From: JAFGMR01 sp964632755
GTDB taxonomy: Archaea; Halobacteriota; Methanosarcinia; Methanotrichales; Methanotrichaceae
NCBI GenBank assembly: GCA_964632755.1
Contig: CAZWDT010000002.1
Location: 23,293-87,292, forward strand
Length of the DNA stretch: 64,000 nucleotides
Direction: 5' to 3'
Each line of letters begins with the position of its first letter. Position 1 is the first letter of the stretch. This document shows, piece after piece, positions 17,435 through 26,700 of this stretch. The notes under the pieces were generated by a model, which was not told where the DNA came from, ran no database searches, and worked only from the letters and a program-made list of their open reading frames with translations. The position numbers and the translations under genes were made by a program.

Positions 17435-20400
17435 ATGGATAAGAATTGGGTTCCAGGCGTCGTGCTGGTCGTCCTCTTGGCCCTGACCGGCACTGCCTGG
17501 GGAGAAGTAAGTTCGTCATTCTCTGCGAGCGATGGAGAGAGCACGGTTGGCTTCTCAACGGTCTATGGAGCCGGCCTGAATGACAGGATCGCGGACTCAG
17601 GCAAGGCCGGCTTCAGCTCAGGGTTGAGCCTCAGCCGTGCGCTTCTGGCCTCGGGAAGCATGAACGAGTTTCATTATGTGGATGACGGCACAGGCAGGGC
17701 CTCAGTGAGGGCTGAGGTTGAGAACGCCGCTGACTATCAGTATCAGTACGCGCTCTTTCCTGCGGAAGGAGATGTTGCACCGAGCGCCTACGTCCAGGCA
17801 CGTCATTGGATGACGGCGCTGGATGCCGATAGGATCTACTGCGAGGAGGTTGCGACTAACGCCGAGGGCGACCTCGCCGTCACCACGATAACAGTTGAGG
17901 ATGGATCACTGCAGAACTACTTCGGACTTGCCAGGGCGACGGCTACTGACGTTACCACCTCCCACAGCGCGGATAGCGCGGAGGGCTCGATGGTGCTCAT
18001 AGTCGCCGGGGCAAGGAACGATGTATCCGACCACGCCTATCACTCCCTAACGGCAAGGGATGCAGGCCTTCCTGCGATAATGACCGAATTACAAGCATCG
18101 ACCTACGCCGATAACGACTTCGCAAGAGCCTCCATCGAAAGCGTCCTGGTGGATGTATCTGACGGCACGCTAAATATGGAGCAGGGATCGAGCAACTCCA
18201 TTGCCGACTCCTCCGGCTCCTGGACAAGCGTGATCGACGGTCAGCTGAGCTTCGAGGGCAAATGCTGGGCCGATGAGACGCCGAGGGCGCAAACGAGCAT
18301 AGCCCGTCTCGTTGCTGACGGCTCCACCTATCACCATCTCCTGGCAGGCGACGTTCCTTGGGAGCTTCTGGGAGTTCCTGGGCGGACCTCTCAATCCCTA
18401 ACTCATGTCGATGGCCATCTCGAGCTCTCGGGCGATGCCCTGGAGAATCCGACGGGGACCTCGGTCAATGTTGCGATCTCGGCTGAGGGAAGCATCGAGC
18501 AGAACCTGTGGGGAGAGAACGCGGATGCCAACTTGAAGGCCGAGGCGGAAACGACCGTGGAACCTGGCAGCATCGAGTATACGGGATCCGCCCAGGCGAG
18601 CAATACAAGGACCAGCGTCAAGGTCGACCTCTTGGCGGAAGCTCCGAATGGCTCGATCGACCATAGCATCGATGCTGGGGGCATGACCGAGGAGGTTCCC
18701 GCTTATGCGGTCGACCTGGCCGAGTTATCGGCGGTTGGCACGTTTGCCTACGACTGGACAGCTCTCTCCTTAGGGACGCTGGACTACAACGGGGAGGCCA
18801 CATCGTGGAAGAGCGGCCCCGATACCATTGCCTTGGCCAAGGTGAACGAGCTCTTCGCTCATACCGACTTAGGCTCGATCTTCCATACCATCATGGCCGA
18901 GAATCCCGAGGGCGACTGGGCTCGCGAGGAGACGACCGTGGAAGCCTACAATAGCTTTGGCGATCTCTCCTTCTCCGGCTACGGCAAGGCATGGAAGACG
19001 GGAGCGACGGTCCAGGGCTGCCTATCTGCCTACACGCCATATGGGTATATCGGCAACACAATGGAGACGGGAACGAGCCTTTTCTCCGGATGCACAACGG
19101 CCCTGCAGGGGGGATACGACCTCTACGCATGGGATTCCAGCGATCTAAATGGAGGCGGATCGCTCGACCACACAGGTACGGCGATGGCCCGGAATGGCAA
19201 AGGCGGGATCGAGCCGTCTGGAGGAAATCCCGCGATCAGCCTTGCAGCAGTCCTCGATGCTAGGCTCGACACTCCCGGGAGCATAAATCATTATATGGGC
19301 GCAAACGATGGAAGTGGCCACGCGGTCTATACGAGCACCGACCTGAACTCGGGAGAAGCGCAGTATCAATCCGATGGCGATGGGATCATAGAGCCGTTGA
19401 ACGGCATTCCATTGGCCGAGTATCACTACTCCGGCACGGCAAGCGCGCTTCAAGGAGGCGCCTATCTCAAGAACATGGAGACGAATGGATATGTGACGGG
19501 CTCGGGCAGCATCAACCACCACGTATCTGCAAGTGCATGGCCTCCTGGGCTCGATGCCTATCAAGATCTCGGCTTGAGCGGCCTTGGCGGCTGCAGCTTC
19601 TACTATGCCGGCTTTGCACTTAGCTACTACAGCGCAAGCGGCGATCAGGTCTTCATCAACACGCCATACATAATCGGTTGCAGCACTGGAGACCTCTACC
19701 ACTCCCTCTCTGCCTTATCGTGGTCGTACCCATATCTGGCAACTGTGGGATCCTCGAATCTTGAAGCATCATCGAGCGTGAACGCCTATGGCTGCGCATC
19801 CATCTCTGCAAGCACTCAGGCGAGGGCAAGCAGCGTCGAGGCGAGGGTGGTCGAGGACTTGTACGTCGATGCAGGGGAGATCTACCACTCAACAGAAGCC
19901 CATAGCAGTCCTCTGGAGGAAGTCGCGGCGCTCCAGATGGAGGGCCTCGGCAACAACGCATGGGAGAGCGACCTCAGCCAATCTGAGGAGGGCTCTGCTA
20001 ACATGCACCATGCTGGATCTGCTGTGGCAAGGGATGGCCTAGCCAAGGTGCAGGTGGACGATCATACGGCATACGGGGATTATCTGACGCTGGATGCCGG
20101 CGCAGGCGAGCTCTATGAATACGGCGGGCCTTCGGCCGGTGTCGACGTAGAGGTCGGATATGGTTGCTACAGCGATGGAACAGAGATCGAGACTGCCACA
20201 CTCACGCCATCCACTCTCTGGTATTTCGGATTGGCCCAGGACATCACCGGGTCAAGGGTTGCATCGGTCGTCACAAAGGGGCTTCTGGCCTCCGGCGATG
20301 GGATCTACGTCCAGCATTATGCCCATACTATGGACGATCTGGAGAATTGGCAGGAGTCCACAGTCGGTGTGGAGATCGATAATGGTGAGCTCAGCCTCCT

Positions 20401-20623
20401 TGGAAACGCGAAGGCTGATCTAACTAGCACCTCTGCATATCAGAGGGGAAGCGCGACTGGCGAGTACATCAACGTCCACGGCGAGGCATTGAACCCATGG
20501 GCTACGCAGTGTGACCAGGCATATGGAGGCTACACGGCCTGGTTCAAGAGCATGCGGTTCTATGATCGAGCCTGGACGAATCCAACTGTCGCCGATGAGA
20601 TGCATGGATTGATATACACATGA
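17435..20623 (+). CDS. Large secreted repeat protein, paralogue 2
   Basis: A 1062-residue protein with a signal peptide (MDKNWVPGVVLVVLLALTG, then a small-residue cleavage region). The N-terminal 330 residues closely follow the product of 14270-16585, with shared stretches SASDG, GFST, RAEVENA, FPAEGDV, DRIYCEE and ADSSGSWT. The middle contains several repeats of about 80-100 residues built on a GSI-x-H turn, an acidic loop and an LxYxGxA strand. The C-terminal MRFYDRAWT region again matches the paralogue. The start was set by GGAGG nine bases before the ATG. Function is unknown; size, signal peptide and beta-type repeats suggest an extracellular or sheath-associated protein. Confidence 0.8.
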   Translation: MDKNWVPGVVLVVLLALTGTAWGEVSSSFSASDGESTVGFSTVYGAGLNDRIADSGKAGFSSGLSLSRALLASGSMNEFHYVDDGTGRASVRAEVENAADYQYQYALFPAEGDVAPSAYVQARHWMTALDADRIYCEEVATNAEGDLAVTTITVEDGSLQNYFGLARATATDVTTSHSADSAEGSMVLIVAGARNDVSDHAYHSLTARDAGLPAIMTELQASTYADNDFARASIESVLVDVSDGTLNMEQGSSNSIADSSGSWTSVIDGQLSFEGKCWADETPRAQTSIARLVADGSTYHHLLAGDVPWELLGVPGRTSQSLTHVDGHLELSGDALENPTGTSVNVAISAEGSIEQNLWGENADANLKAEAETTVEPGSIEYTGSAQASNTRTSVKVDLLAEAPNGSIDHSIDAGGMTEEVPAYAVDLAELSAVGTFAYDWTALSLGTLDYNGEATSWKSGPDTIALAKVNELFAHTDLGSIFHTIMAENPEGDWAREETTVEAYNSFGDLSFSGYGKAWKTGATVQGCLSAYTPYGYIGNTMETGTSLFSGCTTALQGGYDLYAWDSSDLNGGGSLDHTGTAMARNGKGGIEPSGGNPAISLAAVLDARLDTPGSINHYMGANDGSGHAVYTSTDLNSGEAQYQSDGDGIIEPLNGIPLAEYHYSGTASALQGGAYLKNMETNGYVTGSGSINHHVSASAWPPGLDAYQDLGLSGLGGCSFYYAGFALSYYSASGDQVFINTPYIIGCSTGDLYHSLSALSWSYPYLATVGSSNLEASSSVNAYGCASISASTQARASSVEARVVEDLYVDAGEIYHSTEAHSSPLEEVAALQMEGLGNNAWESDLSQSEEGSANMHHAGSAVARDGLAKVQVDDHTAYGDYLTLDAGAGELYEYGGPSAGVDVEVGYGCYSDGTEIETATLTPSTLWYFGLAQDITGSRVASVVTKGLLASGDGIYVQHYAHTMDDLENWQESTVGVEIDNGELSLLGNAKADLTSTSAYQRGSATGEYINVHGEALNPWATQCDQAYGGYTAWFKSMRFYDRAWTNPTVADEMHGLIYT

Positions 20624-20630
20624 AGGCTTT

Positions 20631-20662
20631 GGGAGGAGAGACTCCTCCCTTCTTTTTCTCCA
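20631..20662 (+). terminator. Hairpin plus T-rich terminator
   Basis: A perfect 8-bp stem GGGAGGAG / CTCCTCCC with a 3-base loop (20631-20649) is followed by the T-rich run TTCTTTTTCT. It lies 8 bases after the stop of secreted paralogue 2. Confidence 0.75.
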
Positions 20663-20810
20663 TCGGATCTGCCCGCGTTGTGTAGGCGTATCGCTTTTCC
20701 TGCCCTATCTGCCGGGTTTGCCGATCGTTGCTGAAAGATCGTAGCCGATGCATCTCTCTTTTCCGTATCTTGTCCGCCACTATTACGCCTTATCGTCTGA
20801 TCGTTGCCGA

Positions 20811-21037
20811 GAACATGCTCAATATGTTGAGGTAAATTGCCCTTTTGGCTAATCTTCAGCGGAACCGCAATGCCTCCTGATAGTGATCTCTTTTGATCAG
20901 TATCTCAAGTATCCTCACGATAATTACAAGTGCTATCTCCCTATTTACGTCACCGCCAGATATCGTTTTTCATCATTTGTGCATGAGTCTGGCGGGATCA
21001 TGAACGTGTTATCCGCGAATGAACGCGAATGAACGCT
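20811..21037. repeat. Dispersed intergenic repeat, copy 1
   Basis: This roughly 230-base element recurs at 44903-45138 in the same orientation. Long stretches are shared with scattered substitutions and short indels, for example TGATCAGTATCTCAAGTATC, GATATCGTTTTTCAT, GGGATCATGAACGTGT and the closing decamer duplication GCGAATGAAC. On the minus strand both copies keep a short open stretch reading RILEILIKRDHYQ before a TGA at the same place, so it could be the relic of a gene end rather than an RNA. No longer frame survives. The flanks (20663-20810) show no gene. Confidence 0.75.
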
Positions 21038-21342
21038 AATATCTCCTTTTATTCGCGCGCATTTGCAGCCCCTCTGACCGGAGTTTATAAACCGCTTTTA
21101 TCCAAGTTTTGGTGTGCTGAAGTTGACAATAATTCCAAGTGGAAGATTAGCAGCCTTCAAATAATTGAGCAACTACGAACATAGTGCTGGATAAAGCAAC
21201 CTCATGGCATGTGTTTTTTTTTATCTGCCGCATTGTCCTATCGTTGCCGTACATCGCTACTGCTGCAGATTGGCGCAAGGCAGAAAAGGCCGGCCCCCCA
21301 ACGAATTCTCCGGCTTACGGCGGGAAAATGAGGGCTGTTGAT
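21038..21342. other. Intergenic region without recognisable gene
   Basis: The stretch between the repeat and the convergent secreted-protein gene has a TATA-like GTTTATAAACC near 21083-21093 but no convincing gene after it. A 66-codon plus-strand frame (21184-21384) runs into the convergent gene, lacks a ribosome-binding site and is judged non-coding. Confidence 0.4.
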
Positions 21343-22263
21343 CTATGCTTGAAGAGGCAGGCCCCTTGGGAGGATATCTGCTAGGTATTCCTCCCATCTA
21401 TCACCATCATCCGATGCGATCTCCGATATCCAGCCGCAGCACTCGATCCAGTCCTCTTCCTCCTCCTTCGTCTCCGCGATGTTCACCGTCCCCATGCTGA
21501 GACTAGTCTCGAATCGTCCAAGGAAGCTCTGCATCCCCTCGTGCATAAGAGAGGAGTTGGCAGCGCTCTGGCGATAGTCCAGTTGGCCCAGGCCGGTTGA
21601 GAGGGTCTGGCTCTCGTAGGCGAACCTCTTGGTTGGTTGGTAGTTCACAGCGATCACGTTATCCAGGTCCGTCGTCACAGTGACGTTGAAGCGATCCAGG
21701 CTGGAGCTGAGGAAGCGGGTTCGAGATAGAACGGGGTTGTAGTTCAAGGTCGACTTGACGCGGTCCAGGTTGTTGTCGGCAACCTCCCTATCGTTCATCC
21801 CCCAGCCCTCGTATTCAAGGGCGCGCTCGGATTCAAGGATCATCGGCCACTTCTCGAAGTAATGAAAGTAGGTGAAGGGATCGTTCGCCGCCTTGGTCGC
21901 GTTATAATCGACCGATTCGTTATCATCCGATCTGATAAACGTGCTCTCCGAGGCGGAGATCTGCCCCTCCCTCGCATAATCCCTCTCCTGAAGGCCGATC
22001 CCTTGAAAGCCGATATCGATGTAACGGGAGTGATACCCCCCCGAGGTTCGCCCGCCAGGGCTTATTTCTATCTTGGACACGGTCCCATAAGAGTTCTCAT
22101 CCAGGCTCATGTTCAACTTCATCCCCCGGCGATGTATGCTCCAGCCTTCGACGGAGGCCTGCCAGGAGTTGGCCGAGACGATTGACGCAGCGAATATCAG
22201 CACCAAAATGAGATACAGCCACCTCTCAAAGGGATAGGCCTTCTCGATCCTCTTTCCTCTCAT
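21343..22263 (-). CDS. Signal-peptide-bearing secreted protein, unknown function
   Basis: A 306-residue protein with a basic N-terminus and a hydrophobic segment (about residues 14-31) acting as signal peptide or anchor. The rest is hydrophilic and strand-rich, with several potential N-glycosylation sites (NMS, NES, NAT, NVT, NSS) and a C-terminal acidic run with a CC pair. Short phrases such as GLGQLDYRQSA recall the repeat units of the two secreted paralogues upstream, so it may belong to the same broad surface-protein group. No family is recognised. Confidence 0.65.
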   Translation of the reverse strand: MRGKRIEKAYPFERWLYLILVLIFAASIVSANSWQASVEGWSIHRRGMKLNMSLDENSYGTVSKIEISPGGRTSGGYHSRYIDIGFQGIGLQERDYAREGQISASESTFIRSDDNESVDYNATKAANDPFTYFHYFEKWPMILESERALEYEGWGMNDREVADNNLDRVKSTLNYNPVLSRTRFLSSSLDRFNVTVTTDLDNVIAVNYQPTKRFAYESQTLSTGLGQLDYRQSAANSSLMHEGMQSFLGRFETSLSMGTVNIAETKEEEEDWIECCGWISEIASDDGDRWEEYLADILPRGLPLQA

Positions 22264-22572
22264 CCTGCCCCCATCCAGATCGGATCCGAGATATTCTGGC
22301 AGGCTTAACTATCTTCCGGGCAATCAGAGGTCGGTCGTGTACGGGAGTTACTGAAAAACGCTAGCTATCGACCTTACAAGGGTGATTGACTGCCGGCTAT
22401 CGATTCGTGCGATTTCTTTCACCCGCCCATACCCGCTGTCCTCAATCGACAAGCATGCACGGGAATCCTGGAGATCCCGGATGCAGCCGGCATATCTCCG
22501 GCGGGAGGGGGCAATCGGATTAGGATCCGGCACTCCGGAGGGATTCGTCGGCCGATCGGATCATTGCCCCTC
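22264..22572. other. Intergenic region with inverted repeat
   Basis: No gene is seen. Two arms GGGGCAAT (22508-22515) and ATTGCCCC (22563-22570) form an inverted repeat beginning 2 bases past the phosphoglycerate mutase stop; a nested CCGGA/TCCGG lies between. It may form the transcript end of that gene. The upper part is the promoter region for the secreted-protein gene. Confidence 0.4.
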
Positions 22573-23793
22573 TCATTCCTCCTCCGACTTGGAGATGCGA
22601 GGCGGAGATCCAGGCGGCCCATTCAGGAGCAATTCCATAACATCTGGCCCATTCACCACGCCGAAGCCTCCTTCGCGGGCCGACGCTTCGTCGAATCGAG
22701 ATATGCCGTCTGGTTCAATTCCCTCGCCCATCATGGCGAATGGGACCGGCTCGGAGCTGTGCGTCTTGGTCTCGATGGGGGTTGGATGGTCCGGAAGGAC
22801 GCAGGCACGATAGGGCTGGCCTGCCTTTCGGAGGCCTTCCAGAACAGGGCCCACTATTCGATGATCGAACTCCTCTATTGCCTTCACCTTGAGGAGGAGG
22901 TTTCCCTCGTGGGCTGCCTCGTCCGGCGCCTCGACGTGCAGGAAGACGAAGTCGTGCCTGCCAAGGGCATCCAGAGCAGCCTCGACCTTTCCCTCGTAGT
23001 CGGTATCTATCGTCCCTGTTGCCCCGGCCACATTCACCACTTCGAGGCCTGCGTATCTGCCTATTCCCTTGATGAGGTCGACTGCCGAGATCACAGCTCC
23101 TGTGATGTTGTGAAGCTTCTCGAAGCTTGGAATCGAGGGGGCTTTGCCCTGGCCCCAGAGCCAGATCATGTTGGCTGGCCTCTTGCCTCTGGCAATCCGC
23201 CGCAGGTTGACCTTGTGGCTTTCGAGAATTGGCCTTGCCTCCTCCATGATCTCCCGAAGCTTAGCCGCGCCCCTTCCGCGCGGCAGGTAATCCTGGATCT
23301 GCCTTCCCGTGATGTCGTGCGGCGGCGTGCACTTGGCATCGGCGCCCTCGTTCAAGACGAGGAGGTTTCTGTAGCTTACGCCCGCGTGGATTCGCCCCGC
23401 CGGTATCAGGGGCCGCAGGGCAACGATAAGCTCTGCGCCTTCCTCGCTTGAGATATGACCTGCGCTGTAGTCCTCCATCACGCAGTCGCGTACGGTCACC
23501 AGGTTGCATCTAAAGGCGATATCTTCCTTCCCCAGCTCCACGCCCATGGCCGCGGCCTCCAGGGGGGCCCTCCCGCTGTAGAAGCGGGAGGGATCGTAGC
23601 CCATGACGGAGAGGTTGGCAACGTCGCTTCCCGGGGACATTCCGGGTGGGACCGTGACTGCAAGGCCCAGGCGCCCCATCCTCGCCATCTGGTCCATGTA
23701 AGGCGTGGAGGCTGCCTGGAGGGGCGTTCTTTTGCCCAGCTCCTCCAGAGGATGGTCCGCCATCCCGTCGCCCAGGAGAATGATGTGCTTCAT
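22573..23793 (-). CDS. apgM: 2,3-bisphosphoglycerate-independent phosphoglycerate mutase, archaeal type
   Basis: A 406-residue cytoplasmic enzyme of the alkaline-phosphatase superfamily that interconverts 3- and 2-phosphoglycerate in glycolysis and gluconeogenesis. It has the metal motif LLGDGMADHP near the N-terminus, the phospho-serine region SDVANLSVMGYDP at about residues 54-66, and the C-terminal metal site DHPTPIETKTHSSEPVPF. Length fits the archaeal ApgM subfamily (about 400) rather than the longer bacterial GpmI. An 86-base gap separates it from the mcrC homologue upstream. Confidence 0.92.
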   Translation of the reverse strand: MKHIILLGDGMADHPLEELGKRTPLQAASTPYMDQMARMGRLGLAVTVPPGMSPGSDVANLSVMGYDPSRFYSGRAPLEAAAMGVELGKEDIAFRCNLVTVRDCVMEDYSAGHISSEEGAELIVALRPLIPAGRIHAGVSYRNLLVLNEGADAKCTPPHDITGRQIQDYLPRGRGAAKLREIMEEARPILESHKVNLRRIARGKRPANMIWLWGQGKAPSIPSFEKLHNITGAVISAVDLIKGIGRYAGLEVVNVAGATGTIDTDYEGKVEAALDALGRHDFVFLHVEAPDEAAHEGNLLLKVKAIEEFDHRIVGPVLEGLRKAGQPYRACVLPDHPTPIETKTHSSEPVPFAMMGEGIEPDGISRFDEASAREGGFGVVNGPDVMELLLNGPPGSPPRISKSEEE

Positions 23794-23879
23794 GTTGTGG
23801 TCCTCCGAGTGATCATCGCTTTACCAAGTGTTCATCGATTTCGTCGCAGGCCTTATCTACCGCATCCAGCCCTACGCGC

Positions 23880-24527
23880 TCAGGCGCTTTTAGAGGCCAT
23901 CTCCTCGGCCCGACTCATATCCGCGAGATGCCTGTTCAGCACCTTTGCGATCGTGTTCAGCTTGGAGCGGTTGCATGTGGCCCCGCGTGTAACGCCTGTT
24001 ACTATATCCACAACCTCTCCCTTTGTAACCGTGTTCGGCCTTGTGGGCTTGACGAGCCTGGTCTTTACGCCCTCCCTTGCGAAGTCCTCGAAGTCAACGG
24101 GACACTGAGCGACCACTACCGCCGGGATGTCCACGAGCGCCAGTACCTCCCTCGTCTTGAAGATGACGTGGGACTTCACGTTCCCCAGGTGGATGACGGC
24201 GATCTTGTGCCTTGCAATCTGCGCCACCTCCTTCTCGGTGAGCCCAAAGGTGGGGCCGTATCCGCGGCCGGCCGCCTGCGGGAAGCTCTCCGGAACGCCC
24301 GCCCCCGAGTTCAGGACAAGGACGCTCGTCTGGATGCCCTCCCTTCTCAGGCCATATGTGATCTCGCAGACGGGCTTTGTGATATGCCTCCTTCCCGGGG
24401 ACATGGCGATCGCAATCACATCCGGCCTCGCAGCCTCTGATAGCGTTCCCCGCTGGGCAAGGCCTCCTCCCTTTGCAAGGCCCATGCTCTCCCGGCAGTC
24501 CACAACCTGCGTAGCTCTTCCGATCAT
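23880..24527 (-). CDS. mcrC: Methyl-coenzyme M reductase operon protein C (McrC) homologue
   Basis: A 215-residue protein starting MIGRATQVVDCRESMGLAKG, with GGGLAQRGTLSE and AIAMSPGRRHITKPVCEITYG, the signature of McrC. McrC homologues are restricted to methane and alkane metabolising archaea and take part in ATP-dependent reductive activation of methyl-coenzyme M reductase. In many genomes mcrC lies between mcrD and mcrG; here no other mcr gene is nearby, so this is a detached copy. It starts within the 3' end of the FKBP gene (ATGA, 24524-24527), indicating coupled translation. Confidence 0.88.
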   Translation of the reverse strand: MIGRATQVVDCRESMGLAKGGGLAQRGTLSEAARPDVIAIAMSPGRRHITKPVCEITYGLRREGIQTSVLVLNSGAGVPESFPQAAGRGYGPTFGLTEKEVAQIARHKIAVIHLGNVKSHVIFKTREVLALVDIPAVVVAQCPVDFEDFAREGVKTRLVKPTRPNTVTKGEVVDIVTGVTRGATCNRSKLNTIAKVLNRHLADMSRAEEMASKSA

Positions 24528-24994
24528 TCCGACCCTCCTGCGTGCGATAATCCGCCTTCCGCGCCCTTCGATATAGTCAAGAGCTCTATCTCGAACGTCA
24601 CCGTCTGCTGTGCTAGAGGGTGGTTGGCATCCAGTGTGGCGATCTCTTCCTCGATCTCGGTGACCTGGACCTGGACCCCTCTCCCGTCGTCCTCGTGGAT
24701 CTCCAGGTCCATCCCCTCCGCCAACACCAGGTCTGGGGGTAGATCGGCGAGGTTGACGGAGATCACCAGATCCTCGCGATAGAGGCCAAAGGCCTTCTCG
24801 GGGGGTATGACGACGGTCTTCTTCTTCCCGGGGCTCATGCCGATGACGGCCTCTTCGAATCCCTCTATCATCCTTCCTTCACCGAGGCAGAACTGCAATG
24901 GTTCCCCTCCTCGTGAGCTCTCGAAGGGCACATCGTTCTCAAGCGTTCCCGCATAATGAACCTCCACAACATCGCCCGCCTTGGCTTGAACCAT
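24524..24994 (-). CDS. FKBP-type peptidyl-prolyl isomerase (SlyD-like)
   Basis: A 156-residue protein with the SlyD/FKBP core: VVEVHYAGTLENDVPFESS, GEGRMIEGFEEAVIGMSPG and an IF-like insert before DANHPLAQQTVTFEIELL. These are archaeal short FKBPs with prolyl isomerase and chaperone activity. The ATG at 24994 is preferred since the fold begins just after it; ATGs at 25012 and 25042 are also in frame. Overlap with mcrC suggests a joint role, for example folding of a redox or nickel-enzyme partner, which is inference. Confidence 0.88.
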   Translation of the reverse strand: MVQAKAGDVVEVHYAGTLENDVPFESSRGGEPLQFCLGEGRMIEGFEEAVIGMSPGKKKTVVIPPEKAFGLYREDLVISVNLADLPPDLVLAEGMDLEIHEDDGRGVQVQVTEIEEEIATLDANHPLAQQTVTFEIELLTISKGAEGGLSHAGGSE

Positions 24995-25089
24995 ATCTAA
25001 TGCACCTACCATATGCTCGCTTCGATTGTCGCCTTCGTCCAATCATATCTATGGCTATCGCATATTTAGCTGGTGCTATGAGTGTGGGC

Positions 25090-25143
25090 AGTCTACCACA
25101 ATGCAGGTAGACTACTTTTGAGCCAGGGTGATGGCTTTAAATG
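25090..25143 (+). promoter_or_regulatory. Inverted repeat and TATA box upstream of htpX
   Basis: A perfect 8-bp inverted repeat AGTCTACC / GGTAGACT with an 8-base spacer (25090-25113) lies about 20 bases upstream of the TATA-like CTTTAAATGG (25134-25143), itself about 65 bases before the htpX ATG. The position suits an operator in this divergent fkbp-htpX region. Regulator unknown. Confidence 0.45.
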
Positions 25144-25206
25144 GTAGGCATATCATAATTCATACGTGCATCCAATGTATCAAAGGGTCCAAGGTGGCAT
25201 CAATCC

Positions 25207-26088
25207 ATGAGAAAATGGCAACAGGATAGGGGGTTGCAGTCTAGAATGCTGCTGACCATGGTTCTCCTGGCAGCAGTCTACCTGGCCTTTCTGGCCTTTC
25301 TGGCATATATGGGCACCAGTCAGTCCTTCATGATCCTCATCGCGGGGATATTCATATTCGCCCAGTACTTCTACTCGGACAAGATGGTGCTCTGGAGCAC
25401 GGGCGCTAAAATCGTCTCCGAGAGCGAGGAGCCCGAGCTCCATGGCATCATCACCCGTCTGTGCGCCGTGGCCGACATTCCAAAGCCTCGCGTGGCCGTG
25501 GTGAACACGAGCATACCAAACGCATTCGCAACCGGGAGGAATCCCAGTCATGCGGTCGTCGCTGTGACGACCGGCCTTCGGCAGAGGCTTAACCAGGGCG
25601 AGCTCGAGGCGGTGATAGCCCATGAGCTCAGCCACGTCAAGAACAGGGACGTGATGGTGATAACCATTGCGAGCTTCCTCTCTACGGTGGCCTTCTTCCT
25701 AGTCAGGAACATGATTTTCTTCGGCGGGGGTCGGCGAAGGGAGGACTCCGGAGGAGCCTTCATAGCGATCTGGGTCGTATCCCTGGCAGTCTACATAGTG
25801 AGCTACCTATTGATCCAGGCGCTTTCCAGATACAGGGAGTTTGCCGCAGACAGGGGCTCTGCGCTCATAACCGGCCAGCCCTCCCTCCTTGCCTCAGCCC
25901 TCCTAAAGATCAGCGGCTCGATGGAGCGAATCCCAAAGGAGGACCTGCGAAAGGTAGAAGGGATGAGCGCCTTCTTCATCATTCCCGCGATCTCTCGCTC
26001 GTCCTTGATGAACCTCTTCTCGACGCATCCTAGCGTTGAGAAGAGAATAGCAGCTCTGGAGAGGATCGAGCAGGAGATGGAGCGCTAG
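25207..26088 (+). CDS. htpX: HtpX-like membrane zinc metalloprotease (M48)
   Basis: A 293-residue protein with two N-terminal membrane helices (about residues 14-56), the zinc motif HELSH at 139-143, two further hydrophobic segments, and REFAADR near 213-219 supplying the third zinc ligand. HtpX proteases degrade damaged membrane proteins under envelope stress. The next gene begins immediately after the stop and encodes PspAB, a combination known from archaeal and actinobacterial Psp systems. Confidence 0.92.
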   Translation: MRKWQQDRGLQSRMLLTMVLLAAVYLAFLAFLAYMGTSQSFMILIAGIFIFAQYFYSDKMVLWSTGAKIVSESEEPELHGIITRLCAVADIPKPRVAVVNTSIPNAFATGRNPSHAVVAVTTGLRQRLNQGELEAVIAHELSHVKNRDVMVITIASFLSTVAFFLVRNMIFFGGGRRREDSGGAFIAIWVVSLAVYIVSYLLIQALSRYREFAADRGSALITGQPSLLASALLKISGSMERIPKEDLRKVEGMSAFFIIPAISRSSLMNLFSTHPSVEKRIAALERIEQEMER

Positions 26089-26649
26089 ATGGGATTTCTC
26101 GACTCCCTTCTCGGAAAGACCGTGCTCCCAAAGGCACGCTCGGAGAAGCTATTTGCCATCTCGACTGCGGCAATCTCCCTCGAGTCGTTGGGAATCGTCC
26201 CCGGTGGCAAGGCTGCCATCTGCTTCAAGGCGATGGACTCCTCTCGGCTCCAGGCTGCGCGAACGGAGATAGAGGAACTCCTCTCCTTGAGCGGCCGGGA
26301 GACGGGCACAAAGCACGCGGTCGAGTCGGATCGGTACGGCTTCCTCTGGGTGGTTCTAGAGGATCGGGACTTCGAGGACCTAGTGACAGGAATCCACATG
26401 GTCAGCCAGACTTTGGCCGACCACGGCTTTGGAGAGTGGCTGCTCTGCGCAGTCTACCTCTTCAAGGAGCCTCGTCCGGTCTATTGGATCTACAACTTCA
26501 AACAGGGTAGCTACTATCCCTTCGTTCCCTCCGGCGAGAGCCAGAGGGACAACGCCCTGGAGTTCCGGCTCCGCTCATTGATGGAGAAGGAGCTTCCCAT
26601 ACAGAAGGATCTGGAGCGGTGGTACCCCCTCTGGGGGATGCCGATATAG
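26089..26649 (+). CDS. pspAB: PspA-associated protein PspAB
   Basis: A 186-residue soluble protein beginning MGFLDSLLGKTVLPKARSE and carrying SDRYGFLWVVLED, VYLFKEPRPVYWIYNFKQG and FYPF-type motifs of the PspAB family. Its ATG directly follows the htpX stop codon with no spacer, so the two are translated together. PspAB works with PspA and PspAA in bacteria and archaea; the molecular role is not established. PspA and PspAA lie 1.5 kb further on, on the other strand. Confidence 0.85.
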   Translation: MGFLDSLLGKTVLPKARSEKLFAISTAAISLESLGIVPGGKAAICFKAMDSSRLQAARTEIEELLSLSGRETGTKHAVESDRYGFLWVVLEDRDFEDLVTGIHMVSQTLADHGFGEWLLCAVYLFKEPRPVYWIYNFKQGSYYPFVPSGESQRDNALEFRLRSLMEKELPIQKDLERWYPLWGMPI

Positions 26650-26700
26650 AATCGCACTGATGCTGGGCTATGCCATTGCCACGCCATCATATTCAGTTTG

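Noticed and set aside
21184..21384. A 66-codon plus-strand frame with a hydrophobic start
   Set aside because: It runs into the convergent secreted-protein gene and shows no start signal.
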